Positions 8,402 to 17,859 are shown, counted from the first letter of the stretch. The stretch: 64,000 nt of DNA from Candidatus Desulfofervidaceae bacterium (GCA_027038965.1 JALWFG010000011.1:280288-344287); one strand, 5' to 3'. The notes: generated by a model from the sequence alone, not told the origin. A program made the numbers and translations.

Positions 8402-9274
8402 ATGGCAATTCGTAAAGTTTTATTTGCTACAAAGTTTAGAGAACTTTCATTTGATGCCTTGAATGCCTTGTTAGAATTGAAAGAAGCGGGTCTGGAAGAG
8501 GTAATTCTTTTGCACGTTATTGAGAGAGAAAAGGTAGCTTATGTTCCATATGGTGGCTACTTAAAGGAAGAAGAAGAAAGATTGAAGGAAATTGCTAAGG
8601 TTAAATTTGAGGAGTGGCAGGAGTATCTTGGAAATAAGGGAATAAGGGCTAAGGCCAAGGTGTTAGTAGGGCATCCTGTTCCCAAGATATTGGCTATGGC
8701 TGAGGAAGAGGATGTGGATGTGATTGTGGCAGGGCGAAAAAAGAGACGTCCCTTAGAGCGCTATGTAGGCAGCAATATGATGGATCTGCTTCAGCATTCT
8801 AAAAGGCCGGTGTTGGTATTTAAGTATATGTGGTGTGATATGGAAGGGGAAAGAGAATTTTGTGTGCTTAATCAGAAGTTCTGCGAACATGTTTTGATAG
8901 CTACTGATTGGTCAGAACCAGCTGAAAGGGCACTTGGTTTTGTGAATAATCTTCAAGGTGCTTTGGAAAAGATTACTTTAGTCCATGTAGTTTCAGAAGA
9001 TTTGGATAAAACATCTTTGGAGAATAGGGCCTCAGAGGCTAAGAAGCGGCTGGGAGCGCTCTGTGAAGATTTTAAGCAAAGGGGATTGGAAGCAGACTAT
9101 TCAATTAATGTAGGGAAGCCAGTTCAGGAAATATTAAGGGTTGTTCAAGAAAGTAATGCTAATATGGTTCTTATGGGCACTACCGGCAAAGGGCGCTGGC
9201 GGGCTTTGTGGTTGGGAAGTGTTTCCCAAAGGGTAGCCGAGCTGTCTCCAGTTCCAGTATTGCTAGTGCCTTAA
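8402..9274 (+). CDS. Tandem universal stress protein
   Basis: Two USP domains in 290 residues (about 1-140 and 160-290). The first has the segment LHVIEREKVAYVPYGGYLK, which recurs almost unchanged in the two USP genes at 18834-20558, so these three form a local family. The second domain keeps a complete ATP-type loop (GTTGKGRWRALWLGSVS). A linker with several cysteines joins the two. It sits between the antiporter and apbE genes with short gaps, so it is co-transcribed with the redox/ion module. Confidence 0.88.
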   Translation: MAIRKVLFATKFRELSFDALNALLELKEAGLEEVILLHVIEREKVAYVPYGGYLKEEEERLKEIAKVKFEEWQEYLGNKGIRAKAKVLVGHPVPKILAMAEEEDVDVIVAGRKKRRPLERYVGSNMMDLLQHSKRPVLVFKYMWCDMEGEREFCVLNQKFCEHVLIATDWSEPAERALGFVNNLQGALEKITLVHVVSEDLDKTSLENRASEAKKRLGALCEDFKQRGLEADYSINVGKPVQEILRVVQESNANMVLMGTTGKGRWRALWLGSVSQRVAELSPVPVLLVP

Positions 9275-9287
9275 GGAGGTAATAAAG

Positions 9288-10325
9288 ATGAAAGGTTATT
9301 TACAAAAGGCGTTAGAGGCCTCTTTAAAGAGAAGGGATTTTTTGAAAATTGCAAGCATTTTGGGAATATCTTTAAGTATTTCTCCTGTGACCACGGCTGC
9401 CACTTTAACAGAGGTTAAATTTGATAAAAAACTGCATAAGTTAGAACACACCCTACCTCTTATGGGGACGGATGTGACCATTACTGTTCTTGATAGTTCT
9501 GCTGATAGAGCCGAAGAGGCTATTGAGGCAGGTTTTGATTGTATTAGAAGATTGAGTACTATCTTTGACCGTTTTAAGACAAATACCACAGTAAGCGTTT
9601 TGAATACTCGGGGCAAACTTGATGACGTGCCGCCTCAACTTCAAGAGGTTTGGCAAAGGTCTTTTTATTACTATCGTTTAAGTCAAGGTGCCTTTGATGT
9701 TACTGTGAAACCTCTTGTGGATCTTTTAAAAGATGCTTTTGCTCAAACAGGGAAACCTCCTTCAGAATCACAGATTAGAGAGGCGCTTAAAGTTGTAGGT
9801 TCAGATAAAGTATCCTTTTCTAATAGAAGAATTCGGCTTTTAGAGGGGATGGGTTTAACCTTTGATGGTATTGCCAAGGGATACATTGTAGATAAGACTG
9901 CAGAATTGATAAAATCGAAGGGTGTTCCCTATGCCCTCATTAATGCTGGTGGCGACATTCGAGCTATAGGGGATAGGAAGTGGAAGGTGGCTATTAGAGA
10001 CCCCTTTGATAAAGAGGCTTATGTAGATGTGATAGCTTTGAATAATAATGCCATTGCCACTTCTGGTAATTATGAAGTTTATTTTGATAAAGAGAAGCTT
10101 TACTGTCATATTGTTAACCCCTCTACTGGTATTTCCCCGCGTTTAAGCAGCAGTACAAGCGTCATAGCCAAGACCGTGACCGATGCCGATGCCCTTTCTA
10201 CCACGGCCTTTGTTTTAAAACCACTGCAGGCCAAAAACTTTTTAGAAAGGATTGGTAAAGCAGGTTTGATTATTACCCGACAAGGGATTAAATTGGTTAC
10301 TAATAATTGGCCTAGAATTGCTTAA
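9288..10325 (+). CDS. apbE: ApbE, FAD:protein FMN transferase (Tat-exported)
   Basis: ApbE transfers FMN from FAD to a threonine of target flavoproteins outside the cytoplasm. The 345-residue protein opens with a twin-arginine-type signal (LKRRDFLKIAS followed by a hydrophobic run). It contains the ApbE blocks LMGTDVTITV, DGIAKGYIVD, NAGGDIRAIG, ATSGNYE and HIVNPSTG. The expected substrates, RnfG (SGATESS) and RnfD, are encoded in the same cluster. It is the last gene before a strong bidirectional terminator. Confidence 0.94.
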   Translation: MKGYLQKALEASLKRRDFLKIASILGISLSISPVTTAATLTEVKFDKKLHKLEHTLPLMGTDVTITVLDSSADRAEEAIEAGFDCIRRLSTIFDRFKTNTTVSVLNTRGKLDDVPPQLQEVWQRSFYYYRLSQGAFDVTVKPLVDLLKDAFAQTGKPPSESQIREALKVVGSDKVSFSNRRIRLLEGMGLTFDGIAKGYIVDKTAELIKSKGVPYALINAGGDIRAIGDRKWKVAIRDPFDKEAYVDVIALNNNAIATSGNYEVYFDKEKLYCHIVNPSTGISPRLSSSTSVIAKTVTDADALSTTAFVLKPLQAKNFLERIGKAGLIITRQGIKLVTNNWPRIA

Positions 10326-10349
10326 TTGATTTATAAAATTGAGGGAATA

Positions 10350-10381
10350 AAAAGCACCGCTTAGATCTAAGCGGTGCTTTT
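10350..10381. terminator. Bidirectional Rho-independent terminator
   Basis: A perfect 32-base palindrome (arms AAAAGCACCGCTTAGA) lies between the convergent apbE gene and the last gene of the minus-strand antiporter operon. The A/T-rich ends give a T tract on either strand. Confidence 0.9.
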
Positions 10382-10410
10382 GTTTTATTGGATAAGAAGC
10401 TAGAAGCTTT

Positions 10411-12069
10411 CTAGCCAGCAGAGATAAAGAAACTAATGGTAAAAAGGGCCAAAACAAAGATTACCCCAATCCCTATAGGTCTGGGTACAGGGAGTGGTTT
10501 TTTACTTAAGGCGATGATTGACGTTACCAAGTCACTCATTCCTGCTTGAATGGCCGTTCTGACATCATTAAGGAAGAAACAGAATTTGACAAGCCCTCTT
10601 CCTGCCATTCTGTAAAAATAATCAAAATCTAATACGATGCCTTCATGAGGAGCAAAATGTTCTTTAAAAAGCATAAAGACCAATCCAGAGAGCATAAACA
10701 ACTGAATAATACCAATCACGTGAGCAGGGGCAAAGGCATGATAATGGAGAGGATAGTATGGAAGCACATGAAAAAGCACCTTGGGATATACACCAATAAA
10801 GACACATAGAAATGCAGTTAAAATCATGGCCAACTGCATATTAATAGGCGCTTCTTTTGTCTCTATTTCCTCATTAGGGGCAAAGAAGGCAAAATAGCAA
10901 AGTTTGACAAAGGAAAGGAAGGTACCTACTGCCCCTAAGAGGAGAAGAAGATAGAGGATAGTCATATGTTCCTCAGCCGCTGCTAACATCACCATGCCTT
11001 TACTTACAAAGCCATTGAAGCCAGGGGCGCCAGCAATAGAAAGAGAGGCTATAATACAGGTGATACAAGTGATGGGCATATACTTAGCTAAGCCTCCAAG
11101 TTGGGTTAGTTTTCTCTTGCCAGTCATATAAATTACCGAACCCATACACATGAACAGGAGTCCCTTATACAAAATGTGATTGAATACGTGAGCAATCCCA
11201 CCGTTTACGGCTAGTTCTGTTCCAATTCCTACTCCAGCCACCATGTAGCCTACCTGACTTATAATATGGTAGGACAGCAATCTTCGGACATCATTTTGCA
11301 TTAGAGCAAATATGACACCATAAACTGCCATAATACCACCCATATAGGCAACCAACTCTGTTCCAGCAAAGCAACGGGCCAAAACATAAACGCCAGTTTT
11401 GGTGGTGTAAACGCACATAAAAACACTACCAGTGATTGTTCCTTCAGGATAGGCATCAGGGAGCCAAGTGTGGATGAAAATAAAGGCAGTGTTTAACCCA
11501 AAGCCGATTAAGATAAGCAACCAAGCTAGCCCTCTTTCTATTTGTCCCACGTCTAAGCTACCAGTATTTGCCACATGGATTGCAATTCCTGCCAACAGGC
11601 AGCATCCCCCTAATAGGTGCATGATGATGTACCTGAATCCTGCATCTAGAGCCTGTTTATCTCTGCGGTACCAAATTAGAAATACCGAAGCAACTGCCAT
11701 AATTTCCCAGAATGCATAAAGGCTGAAAAAGTCTCCTGAGAAAACTACTCCCAGTGAACTTCCTACATAAAGAAAGGCAGCAATGTGTTGACCATCATCT
11801 TCAACATGCAAGGCATAAAGCAAACCCAGAAAGGCAATGATGACAAATATGTAGGCTACTACCAAACTTAGCCTATCAACCTTTAATAATATGAGGTTGT
11901 AATTGAGAAAATGATAAACCCAGCTTGTCCCATGTTTTAACTGAAGGATATCAATAAAGGCAATTACTGGAACCAAAAGCAAATAGGCCTTTTTAAGGCC
12001 CCCCCTAAATAGGGGGATAAGAAATGCCCCTAACAAAAAGATAAAGCCGGGAGGGATAGGTTTAATCAT
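10411..12069 (-). CDS. NuoL/NuoM/MrpD-like antiporter subunit (third large subunit)
   Basis: A 552-residue protein of the proton-translocating quinone oxidoreductase/antiporter family with about 14 helices. Typical segments are FYAFWEIM-like FSLYAFWEIM, FIFIHTWLPDAYPEG, YHIISQVGYMVAG and FNHILYKGLLFMCMG. The conserved glutamate and lysine/histidine pattern of ion-pumping subunits is present. The start at 12069 has an AGGAGG site, and the coding region overlaps the stop of the small upstream gene. It is the most distal gene of the antiporter operon. The longer C-terminal tail ends in an extra helix. Confidence 0.88.
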   Translation of the reverse strand: MIKPIPPGFIFLLGAFLIPLFRGGLKKAYLLLVPVIAFIDILQLKHGTSWVYHFLNYNLILLKVDRLSLVVAYIFVIIAFLGLLYALHVEDDGQHIAAFLYVGSSLGVVFSGDFFSLYAFWEIMAVASVFLIWYRRDKQALDAGFRYIIMHLLGGCCLLAGIAIHVANTGSLDVGQIERGLAWLLILIGFGLNTAFIFIHTWLPDAYPEGTITGSVFMCVYTTKTGVYVLARCFAGTELVAYMGGIMAVYGVIFALMQNDVRRLLSYHIISQVGYMVAGVGIGTELAVNGGIAHVFNHILYKGLLFMCMGSVIYMTGKRKLTQLGGLAKYMPITCITCIIASLSIAGAPGFNGFVSKGMVMLAAAEEHMTILYLLLLLGAVGTFLSFVKLCYFAFFAPNEEIETKEAPINMQLAMILTAFLCVFIGVYPKVLFHVLPYYPLHYHAFAPAHVIGIIQLFMLSGLVFMLFKEHFAPHEGIVLDFDYFYRMAGRGLVKFCFFLNDVRTAIQAGMSDLVTSIIALSKKPLPVPRPIGIGVIFVLALFTISFFISAG

Positions 12070-12268
12070 AGAAATCCTCCTTTTTCCTTGCAAAAGAACC
12101 AATGAATTTGATGATGATTAGCAGCAAGAACGTACCTATAATTCCAAATACCGCATCTACTGAAGGCACATCATCCCACGGGAAAAAGTGATGATGTATT
12201 GGTAGAAAGCCAATCACTACTGTTAACCCCACCAATACCCAAAAGATTGTCTTTAGCCGTGTTTCCAT
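12062..12268 (-). CDS. Small two-helix membrane protein in the antiporter operon
   Basis: A 68-residue protein with two predicted transmembrane helices (about 8-24 and 38-58) separated by a short His- and Asp-containing loop (HHHFFPWDD). It is translationally coupled on both sides: its ATG overlaps the previous stop (TAATG) and its end overlaps the next start. I do not recognise a family. Its fixed place between two large antiporter subunits suggests an accessory subunit. Confidence 0.7.
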   Translation of the reverse strand: METRLKTIFWVLVGLTVVIGFLPIHHHFFPWDDVPSVDAVFGIIGTFLLLIIIKFIGSFARKKEDFYD

Positions 12269-13764
12269 TAGTGCACCCCCATTATATTTTGAGTTGCAAT
12301 GCTTGCTATTTTGAAGAAGTGGGTAAAGGCATCAGGAAAGATGCAGAAAACCACAGAAAAGATAGCGGTTATTACTAAGGGAACGACGACAAATGCCGGT
12401 GCCTCGCTGATATGATTACCAGGATTGCTGGTTTGAGGCGACTTAAAGAATGCATTGATAATTACTGGGAAAAAGTATACGGCGTCTAAAATGGCACTAG
12501 CAAGAAGCACAACCAAAAAGATGATATGTTTTGTTTCCATTGCCCCCACACAGAGGTACCATTTGCTTATAAACCCACATATCGGAGGAATACCTGTTAA
12601 GCCGATGGCACCGATGGTAAAGGCGGCCATCGTGAATGGCATTTGTCTTCCGATGCCATTCATGTCGCTTATATATTCTTTGTGAGTTTTGACGTAAATG
12701 GCTCCGGCACAAAGAAACAATGTGATTTTCATGAAACCATGAAAGGCGATATGGAGCATACTTCCTTTAATGGCTTCAGGAGAAAGGAGGGCAGCTCCCA
12801 AGATAATGATGGAGAGGTTGTTTATGGTTGAAAATGCAAGTCTTCTTTTCAAGTGGTCTTGAGCAATAGCAAGAAGATTGGCCACAATAATGGTGAATGA
12901 GACTACGTAAGCAAGAATGATCCAGAGGTTTAAATCAGACAGAAGTTTTGGTCCAAAGACATAAAGAATAACCCTCAAGCAACAGAATACCCCGGCCTTG
13001 ACTACGGCCACGGCGTGAAGCAAGGCACTCACAGGCGTTGGGGCGATCATGGCAGAAGGAAGCCATTCGTGCAAGGGCATAATGGCTGCCTTGGATCCAA
13101 AACCAATCATAAAGGTAAGAAACAAGAGCCGAAGTTGGTTTGCTGTTCCATGTCCAGCGAGAAATCCACCTGGAGCAAAGTCAACGCTGCCGGTAAGGTA
13201 ATAAGTCCATCCAATGGAAAACAGTGCAAAACAACCACCTGTGAGGAGGTAGGCCAGATATTTGCGTCCCGCTTTAATAGCTTCGGGTGTTTCTTTATGG
13301 GCTACCAAAGGAAATGTAGATACTGTGAGAACTTCATAAAAAAGGTAAAGAGTCACTAAGTTCCCAGACATGGCTACACCAACGGCCGAAAAAATAGCAA
13401 TAGCAAAGCAGAAAAAGAATCTGGTTTGGGCGTGTTCTTTGAGACCTCGCATATAACCGATTGAGTAAAAGGAAACCGCTATCCAAAGTCCTGAGGCCAA
13501 TAGGGCGAATATCATTCCAAAGGCATCTACCCTAAACTGTAAAAACACATGGGGCCAAATTTGGAACAAGGTAAACTCTATCATTTTACCGCTCAGCACT
13601 ATCGGTAGCATGGAAAGAACAATTGCAAACTTGATAACCGAAGCTGCAATGCTCCAAAAATCCCTTAGGTTGGGATGCCTTTCTCCTGTGAAAAGGATAA
13701 GGAAGGCAGCAACTAAGGATGTCAATATTGCCAACAGAGGCTTAATTGAATGTACCATTTCCAT
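12268..13764 (-). CDS. MrpD/NuoN-like antiporter subunit
   Basis: A 498-residue integral membrane protein of the NuoL/M/N family. It has the signature helices LYLFYEVLTVSTFPLVAHK, HEWLPSAMIAPTPVSALLHA and FSTINNLSIIILG, matching ion-translocating subunits of Mrp antiporters and complex I. The start is supported by TAAGGAGGG six bases upstream. It is the second of three large homologous subunits in this operon. Confidence 0.88.
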   Translation of the reverse strand: MEMVHSIKPLLAILTSLVAAFLILFTGERHPNLRDFWSIAASVIKFAIVLSMLPIVLSGKMIEFTLFQIWPHVFLQFRVDAFGMIFALLASGLWIAVSFYSIGYMRGLKEHAQTRFFFCFAIAIFSAVGVAMSGNLVTLYLFYEVLTVSTFPLVAHKETPEAIKAGRKYLAYLLTGGCFALFSIGWTYYLTGSVDFAPGGFLAGHGTANQLRLLFLTFMIGFGSKAAIMPLHEWLPSAMIAPTPVSALLHAVAVVKAGVFCCLRVILYVFGPKLLSDLNLWIILAYVVSFTIIVANLLAIAQDHLKRRLAFSTINNLSIIILGAALLSPEAIKGSMLHIAFHGFMKITLFLCAGAIYVKTHKEYISDMNGIGRQMPFTMAAFTIGAIGLTGIPPICGFISKWYLCVGAMETKHIIFLVVLLASAILDAVYFFPVIINAFFKSPQTSNPGNHISEAPAFVVVPLVITAIFSVVFCIFPDAFTHFFKIASIATQNIMGVH

Positions 13765-13777
13765 TTTCTATCCCTCC

Positions 13778-15283
13778 TTAAATGTTCGCTGGGATAGCGA
13801 ATTTAATAATAGAAGCAATGATATGTCCGCTAAACACACCAATTAGAATGATGCCAATGGCTACCAAAAACATGGGAATCAGCATCCCAATAGGCGCCTC
13901 ATCGAACTTTACTATTTCAGGTTGTCCTCCGTCGTGAGCGTAGGCAGGTTCCCTTGGTTCTAAATAGGCGTTTTCTATTACCCTGAAGAAGACAGCCACG
14001 TTGAATAAGGTACTTGTCAGTATGACTGCAATAAACACCCACTTATGGGCTGCGAGGGCACCAAGGATGAGATACCATTTGCTGAAAAAGCCACACATGG
14101 GTGGAACGCCTATGACAGAGAGGGCTCCTACAATCAGAACTGCCATAGTAAGTGGCATTTTTTTATGAAGAAACCGAAACTGATAAATGTCTCTGGTTCC
14201 GGTCTTGTAAACAATTGCCCCAGCGACAAGAAAGAGGCATGACATCATAAACGCATCGTTTATGATGTGTAAAATGGCACCTGTTAAGGCCATCCGATTG
14301 GCTATGGCCACTCCAATAACAATATATCCTACTTCTGCTACAAGGATATAGGTGAGCATACGTTTAAAATCCCTTTGGGCCAAGGCCATAATGGAGCCAA
14401 AGAGCACTGCACCCGCTGCCAGCCATCCCAAAATATTGTGAGCGATAGGCATAACTTCAAGAGAGAAGTGAGGACCAAAGACGCTAAAGATAATCCTGAA
14501 AAGCACATAAGCGCCAACCTTGGTCATGGTAGGAGCCACTAAGGTGCTTACCGATGAGGGAGCCAGGGTGTAGGCATCTGGTAACCAAATATGAAGGGGA
14601 AATAGTGCCATCTTCAAACTTATACCTACAATAAAGAATACAAAGGCCGTTAACACTACCTTTGAACCATAAAGATGTGGAAGCAGTCGGGCCAAATCGG
14701 CCATATTTAAAGAGCCAGTAACGATATAAAGATACCCAACGCTCAAAAGATAGAAACATGCGCCAATAGTTCCCATGATTACATAATTAAAAGCGGCCAT
14801 AGGGGCATGTTTTTCTCCCATGGCGATCAAGGCATAACCAGAAAGCGAGGTGATTTCTAGAAAGACATAGAGGTTAAACATATCTCCAGTTACTACAATT
14901 CCTAAGAGACCAGTGATTTGGAGCAGATAAAGAGAGTAAAAATAGGGAATTTTGCTCTTTGGGATTTCCTTTTCTGCACTAGGCCCAGAGTACCATAACG
15001 ACATGAGACTAACGAATGATACCAAAACCAGCATGGCGGCATTCAAATGGTCTACTACATACTCTATGCCCCAAGGAGGAAGCCACCCGCCTTGGTAATA
15101 ATGAATAGTCCCATGAAGGATTACCTTCTCAAGAAGCATGGCTGAGAAGATAAAGGATGCCAATGTAGCCAAAAAGGCAATTGGATAGCAAAGTTTTCGC
15201 TTTAACAACCCTAAAATGACCACCAAAAATGCGGTCATCAGGGGAACCGTAACGATTAATACAGGCAAGTTTTTGCTAATCAT
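13778..15283 (-). CDS. mrpD: MrpD-like Na+/H+ antiporter subunit D
   Basis: A 501-residue polytopic protein directly following the MrpC gene, the standard Mrp position for subunit D. Motifs include LYVFLEITSLSGYALIAMG, LHIWLPDAYTLAPSSVSTL and YILVAEVGYIVIG. It belongs to the NuoN/M/L superfamily and should form a transport channel. Its ATG lies inside the end of mrpC, so the two are coupled. Confidence 0.9.
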   Translation of the reverse strand: MISKNLPVLIVTVPLMTAFLVVILGLLKRKLCYPIAFLATLASFIFSAMLLEKVILHGTIHYYQGGWLPPWGIEYVVDHLNAAMLVLVSFVSLMSLWYSGPSAEKEIPKSKIPYFYSLYLLQITGLLGIVVTGDMFNLYVFLEITSLSGYALIAMGEKHAPMAAFNYVIMGTIGACFYLLSVGYLYIVTGSLNMADLARLLPHLYGSKVVLTAFVFFIVGISLKMALFPLHIWLPDAYTLAPSSVSTLVAPTMTKVGAYVLFRIIFSVFGPHFSLEVMPIAHNILGWLAAGAVLFGSIMALAQRDFKRMLTYILVAEVGYIVIGVAIANRMALTGAILHIINDAFMMSCLFLVAGAIVYKTGTRDIYQFRFLHKKMPLTMAVLIVGALSVIGVPPMCGFFSKWYLILGALAAHKWVFIAVILTSTLFNVAVFFRVIENAYLEPREPAYAHDGGQPEIVKFDEAPIGMLIPMFLVAIGIILIGVFSGHIIASIIKFAIPANI

Positions 15284-15662
15284 TTTTCCTTATCTCCAAT
15301 ATTTCATTTTCTTCTAAAGTTCCATACTGTCTATGGATGAGGATGATTAATGCCAGGGCCACACCCGTTGTCGCAATCCCGACTACAATCGCTGTAAGCA
15401 TAAGAACATGAGGCAGAGGATTTATGTAATTAAAGGGATTGATGTGATGAATTACCCCATGTGCTTCCTCTGGAATGATGGGAACCGTAGCTCCCTTTTT
15501 GCAACCAATGGATACATAATATAGAATTATAGCCGTTTGAAAGATGTTCATCCCTATTAGCTTTTTCACAAGGTTTCTTTTTCCCATCATTCCATAAAAG
15601 CCAATCATCATTAAGACGATATATATCCAGTAATTGTAATGGCTAACTATGAAATCCATCAT
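15276..15662 (-). CDS. mrpC: Mrp antiporter subunit C (NuoK-like)
   Basis: A 128-residue membrane protein with three helices and the NuoK/MrpC core GMNIFQTAIILYYVSIG and ALMLTAIVVGIATTGVALAL-like segments. It contains a longer loop of about 25 residues than NuoK, as usual for MrpC. The start overlaps the mrpB stop and the end overlaps mrpD. It forms part of the membrane arm with subunits B and D. Confidence 0.9.
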   Translation of the reverse strand: MMDFIVSHYNYWIYIVLMMIGFYGMMGKRNLVKKLIGMNIFQTAIILYYVSIGCKKGATVPIIPEEAHGVIHHINPFNYINPLPHVLMLTAIVVGIATTGVALALIILIHRQYGTLEENEILEIRKND

Positions 15663-16111
15663 TTAAATTCCCCCCTTGTCCGCTTGGATTTGGAAGAAAG
15701 GGCGAGCATAATGGCTACCATGACTGCCATAACCGTAATACCTACCCCAGTTTCTACTGATAAGATTCCTAGGGCTCGGCGCTCTGCAATGGCTACAGGA
15801 AAGGGCAATTTAGAATAATCAAGGAAATTACCACCAAACAAAAGGCATAGTGCCCCTGTACCGGCATAGATAAAGACCCCGATAGCGACAAAGGCAATCA
15901 TCAATTTTTCAGGTAAACGTTTTTTGACTTCATCCATTCCATAAACCACAGCCAATAAGATGAAGCTCGCTCCTAAAATAACCCCCCCTTGGAATCCCCC
16001 TCCAGGACTTTCATGTCCGTGGGCAATTACATAAAGGCCATAAATTTGAATAAAGGGAATGAGTAACCTTGTCATTGTTTTTACAATCACATCTTCGTAT
16101 TTAGTAATCAT
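15659..16111 (-). CDS. mrpB: Mrp antiporter subunit B (MnhB domain)
   Basis: A 150-residue membrane protein with the MnhB hallmarks: RLLIPFIQIYGLYVIAHGH, then ESPGGGFQGGVILGASF, and four helices. The ATG at 16111 was chosen over 16117 because the AAGGAGGG site then has correct spacing; the 16117 ATG would touch it. It overlaps mrpC by four bases at its 3' end. Confidence 0.9.
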   Translation of the reverse strand: MITKYEDVIVKTMTRLLIPFIQIYGLYVIAHGHESPGGGFQGGVILGASFILLAVVYGMDEVKKRLPEKLMIAFVAIGVFIYAGTGALCLLFGGNFLDYSKLPFPVAIAERRALGILSVETGVGITVMAVMVAIMLALSSKSKRTRGEFK

Positions 16112-16385
16112 CTTCATCCCTCCTTAAAAGAAAAATACAGGCAATCCCTGCGGTGAAAATCACAGTTGTTTCTCCCATTGTGTCATAACCTCTGTAATCA
16201 GCTACCACAGATGTTACGGCATTAGGCGTAGCCGTTTCCTCTACTGTTTTTTCTATGTACCGGGGCGAAACATGTAAGGCGGCCGGAGCATTGGGATCAC
16301 CCCATGGAGGCATATCCAATGTTCCGTAAATTAACAATGCCCCAGTAATCAACACAGCCAAGAAAGATAATGCTTTTAGACTCAA
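16101..16385 (-). CDS. MbhE-like antiporter subunit (MrpA C-terminal part)
   Basis: A 94-residue protein with two helices flanking an external loop that ends in ADYRGYDTMGETTVIF. That segment marks the C-terminal part of MrpA or the separate MbhE subunit of membrane-bound hydrogenase-type complexes. It starts with TTG, supported by AGGAGGT eight bases upstream, and overlaps the preceding gene (TTGA). Its being separate places the cluster with the split-MrpA, MBH-type modules. Confidence 0.85.
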   Translation of the reverse strand: MSLKALSFLAVLITGALLIYGTLDMPPWGDPNAPAALHVSPRYIEKTVEETATPNAVTSVVADYRGYDTMGETTVIFTAGIACIFLLRRDEDDY

Positions 16386-16627
16386 TCTTTTGACCTCCTT
16401 GTAGTTTGGTAAATTGCGGCAACGAAGAAGAGTGTGCTCACACCTGCTCCAACCGAGGCTTCAGTAAAGGCCACATCTACCGCGCCCATTTCCGTCCATA
16501 GCATTGCCATACAAAAACTATAGGCACCTAGGATCACAGCCGCACTTAATAGGTCCTTTACCATCATTGCCCCAATGGCGCAGATTACTACAAATAAAAG
16601 AATGACTAAATCTAATTGCCAGATCAT
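16382..16627 (-). CDS. MbhD-like (DUF4040) antiporter subunit
   Basis: An 81-residue, three-helix protein with the core GAYSFCMAMLWTEMGAVDVAFTE split into MLWTEMGAVDVAFTEASVG, diagnostic of the NuoJ-like DUF4040 domain. This domain is fused inside MrpA in classical Mrp and is separate (MbhD) in MBH-type systems. It is coupled by a four-base overlap with both neighbours. Confidence 0.85.
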   Translation of the reverse strand: MIWQLDLVILLFVVICAIGAMMVKDLLSAAVILGAYSFCMAMLWTEMGAVDVAFTEASVGAGVSTLFFVAAIYQTTRRSKD

Positions 16628-16950
16628 CTATAATCCTCCTTTTTCCATGGTTTTAAACCACATACAAAGGCCGCTTTGGCAATGGCGTGTGTTGCAGTAG
16701 GATTGGCCAGAAAGATGAAAACCGAGATGAGAAGAATTTTTAGAGCCAGCAGAATAGAGCCATGATATGCCTCGTAGAGCGCGAGACTGGTGATAATCAT
16801 AAGAGACCCTAAGGTGTCGCACTTTCCTGTACCATGCATCCGACAGTAAAAATCTGGGAATCGAAGTAACCCTACTGTGCCACTAAATAGGAAAAAAAGT
16901 CCCACCAAAGACAGCCCAATGGTTATAATATTGACAATTTGACTAAGCAT
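16624..16950 (-). CDS. mrpG: Mrp antiporter subunit G
   Basis: A 108-residue protein with three helices and the MnhG signature GLLRFPDFYCRMHGTGKCDTLG (shortened here: RFPDFYCRMHGTGKCDTLG). It overlaps mrpF by one base upstream (TGATG) and the DUF4040 gene downstream. It forms the small-subunit group E-F-G at the promoter-proximal end of the operon. Confidence 0.92.
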   Translation of the reverse strand: MLSQIVNIITIGLSLVGLFFLFSGTVGLLRFPDFYCRMHGTGKCDTLGSLMIITSLALYEAYHGSILLALKILLISVFIFLANPTATHAIAKAAFVCGLKPWKKEDYR

Positions 16951-17222
16951 CAGACCTCTCCTTTTTTCTCAAAGAATTTGGCAATGGCCACAGTGCCAAT
17001 GAAATTGAGCAAGGCATAAACCAAAGAAATATCTACAAACATGTCTACTCGGGCATAAATGAAGGCCATGAGAAGTAGCACTACTGTAGTCTTAGTGCCA
17101 AAGACATTTACAGCCACAATTCTATTCCATGCCCCTGGCCCAAACACGACCCTATAGAAGCAAAGCAGGGCTAAAAAACTAATTGCCAGTGATAGTCCCA
17201 AAAAGAAATTTGTCATTGTCAT
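16950..17222 (-). CDS. mrpF: Mrp antiporter subunit F
   Basis: A 90-residue, three-helix protein with RVVFGPGAWNRIVAVN and ISLVYALLNFIGTVA, typical of MnhF. AGGAGG lies eight bases ahead of the ATG at 17222. It starts four bases after the mrpE stop. Confidence 0.9.
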   Translation of the reverse strand: MTMTNFFLGLSLAISFLALLCFYRVVFGPGAWNRIVAVNVFGTKTTVVLLLMAFIYARVDMFVDISLVYALLNFIGTVAIAKFFEKKGEV

Positions 17223-17225
17223 TTC

Positions 17226-17849
17226 TTATGCCTCCTGTAAGATGTGGGCAAGTTCACCTACAAAGGCATGATCTGCTTCCACAAACACATGGGCAACCCG
17301 ATCTTCCATTTCCCCAGAGAGCAGATCTTCAGCTACGGCCTTGTCAATTGCATGGACATAATACTCACCTTCGCGAATATCCACTGTAATAGTACCGGGA
17401 GTGAGGGTAATAGAATTGGCAAACGTGACTAAAGAAACATCGCTTTCTAGTTTGGATTTAAACCGAATGATTTCAGGATCAAGAGGCATTTTAGGGCTCA
17501 AAGCCAGTTTGGCCACGTGAACATTAGCGAGCACGATTTGATAGATTAACCACGGGATGTAGAGGGCAAACCTTTTGGCGATAGTCAACCGATGAGGAGC
17601 GAGAATGTTCATAAAAAGCAGATCGTGGGAGATAAGGGCTACCAATCCACAGGAGAATACCCCCAGACCAACATGGAGGGGATCAGTCCTTCCAGAGCAT
17701 AGATACCACGTGACTGCCATAATGAAGAACGTAGCCGTAAAGCTCAATGCCCCAGCCCATTCAGATTTAACAGCCTGGGACTGCATCCACATTCTATCTT
17801 TTACTGTTTTGATCAAATCATCCGCATAAGCAAGCTTTGTGACTTCCAT
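17226..17849 (-). CDS. mrpE: Mrp antiporter subunit E
   Basis: A 207-residue MnhE-family protein. After a hydrophilic N-terminus of about 30 residues come two or three helices, then the conserved soluble part with PLDPEIIRF, NSITLTPGTITVDI and HAID. It is the first gene of the antiporter set and starts ten bases after the degenerate sigma-54 activator, so the regulator and antiporter are very likely one transcript. Confidence 0.9.
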   Translation of the reverse strand: MEVTKLAYADDLIKTVKDRMWMQSQAVKSEWAGALSFTATFFIMAVTWYLCSGRTDPLHVGLGVFSCGLVALISHDLLFMNILAPHRLTIAKRFALYIPWLIYQIVLANVHVAKLALSPKMPLDPEIIRFKSKLESDVSLVTFANSITLTPGTITVDIREGEYYVHAIDKAVAEDLLSGEMEDRVAHVFVEADHAFVGELAHILQEA

Positions 17850-17859
17850 CTTTTCCTCC

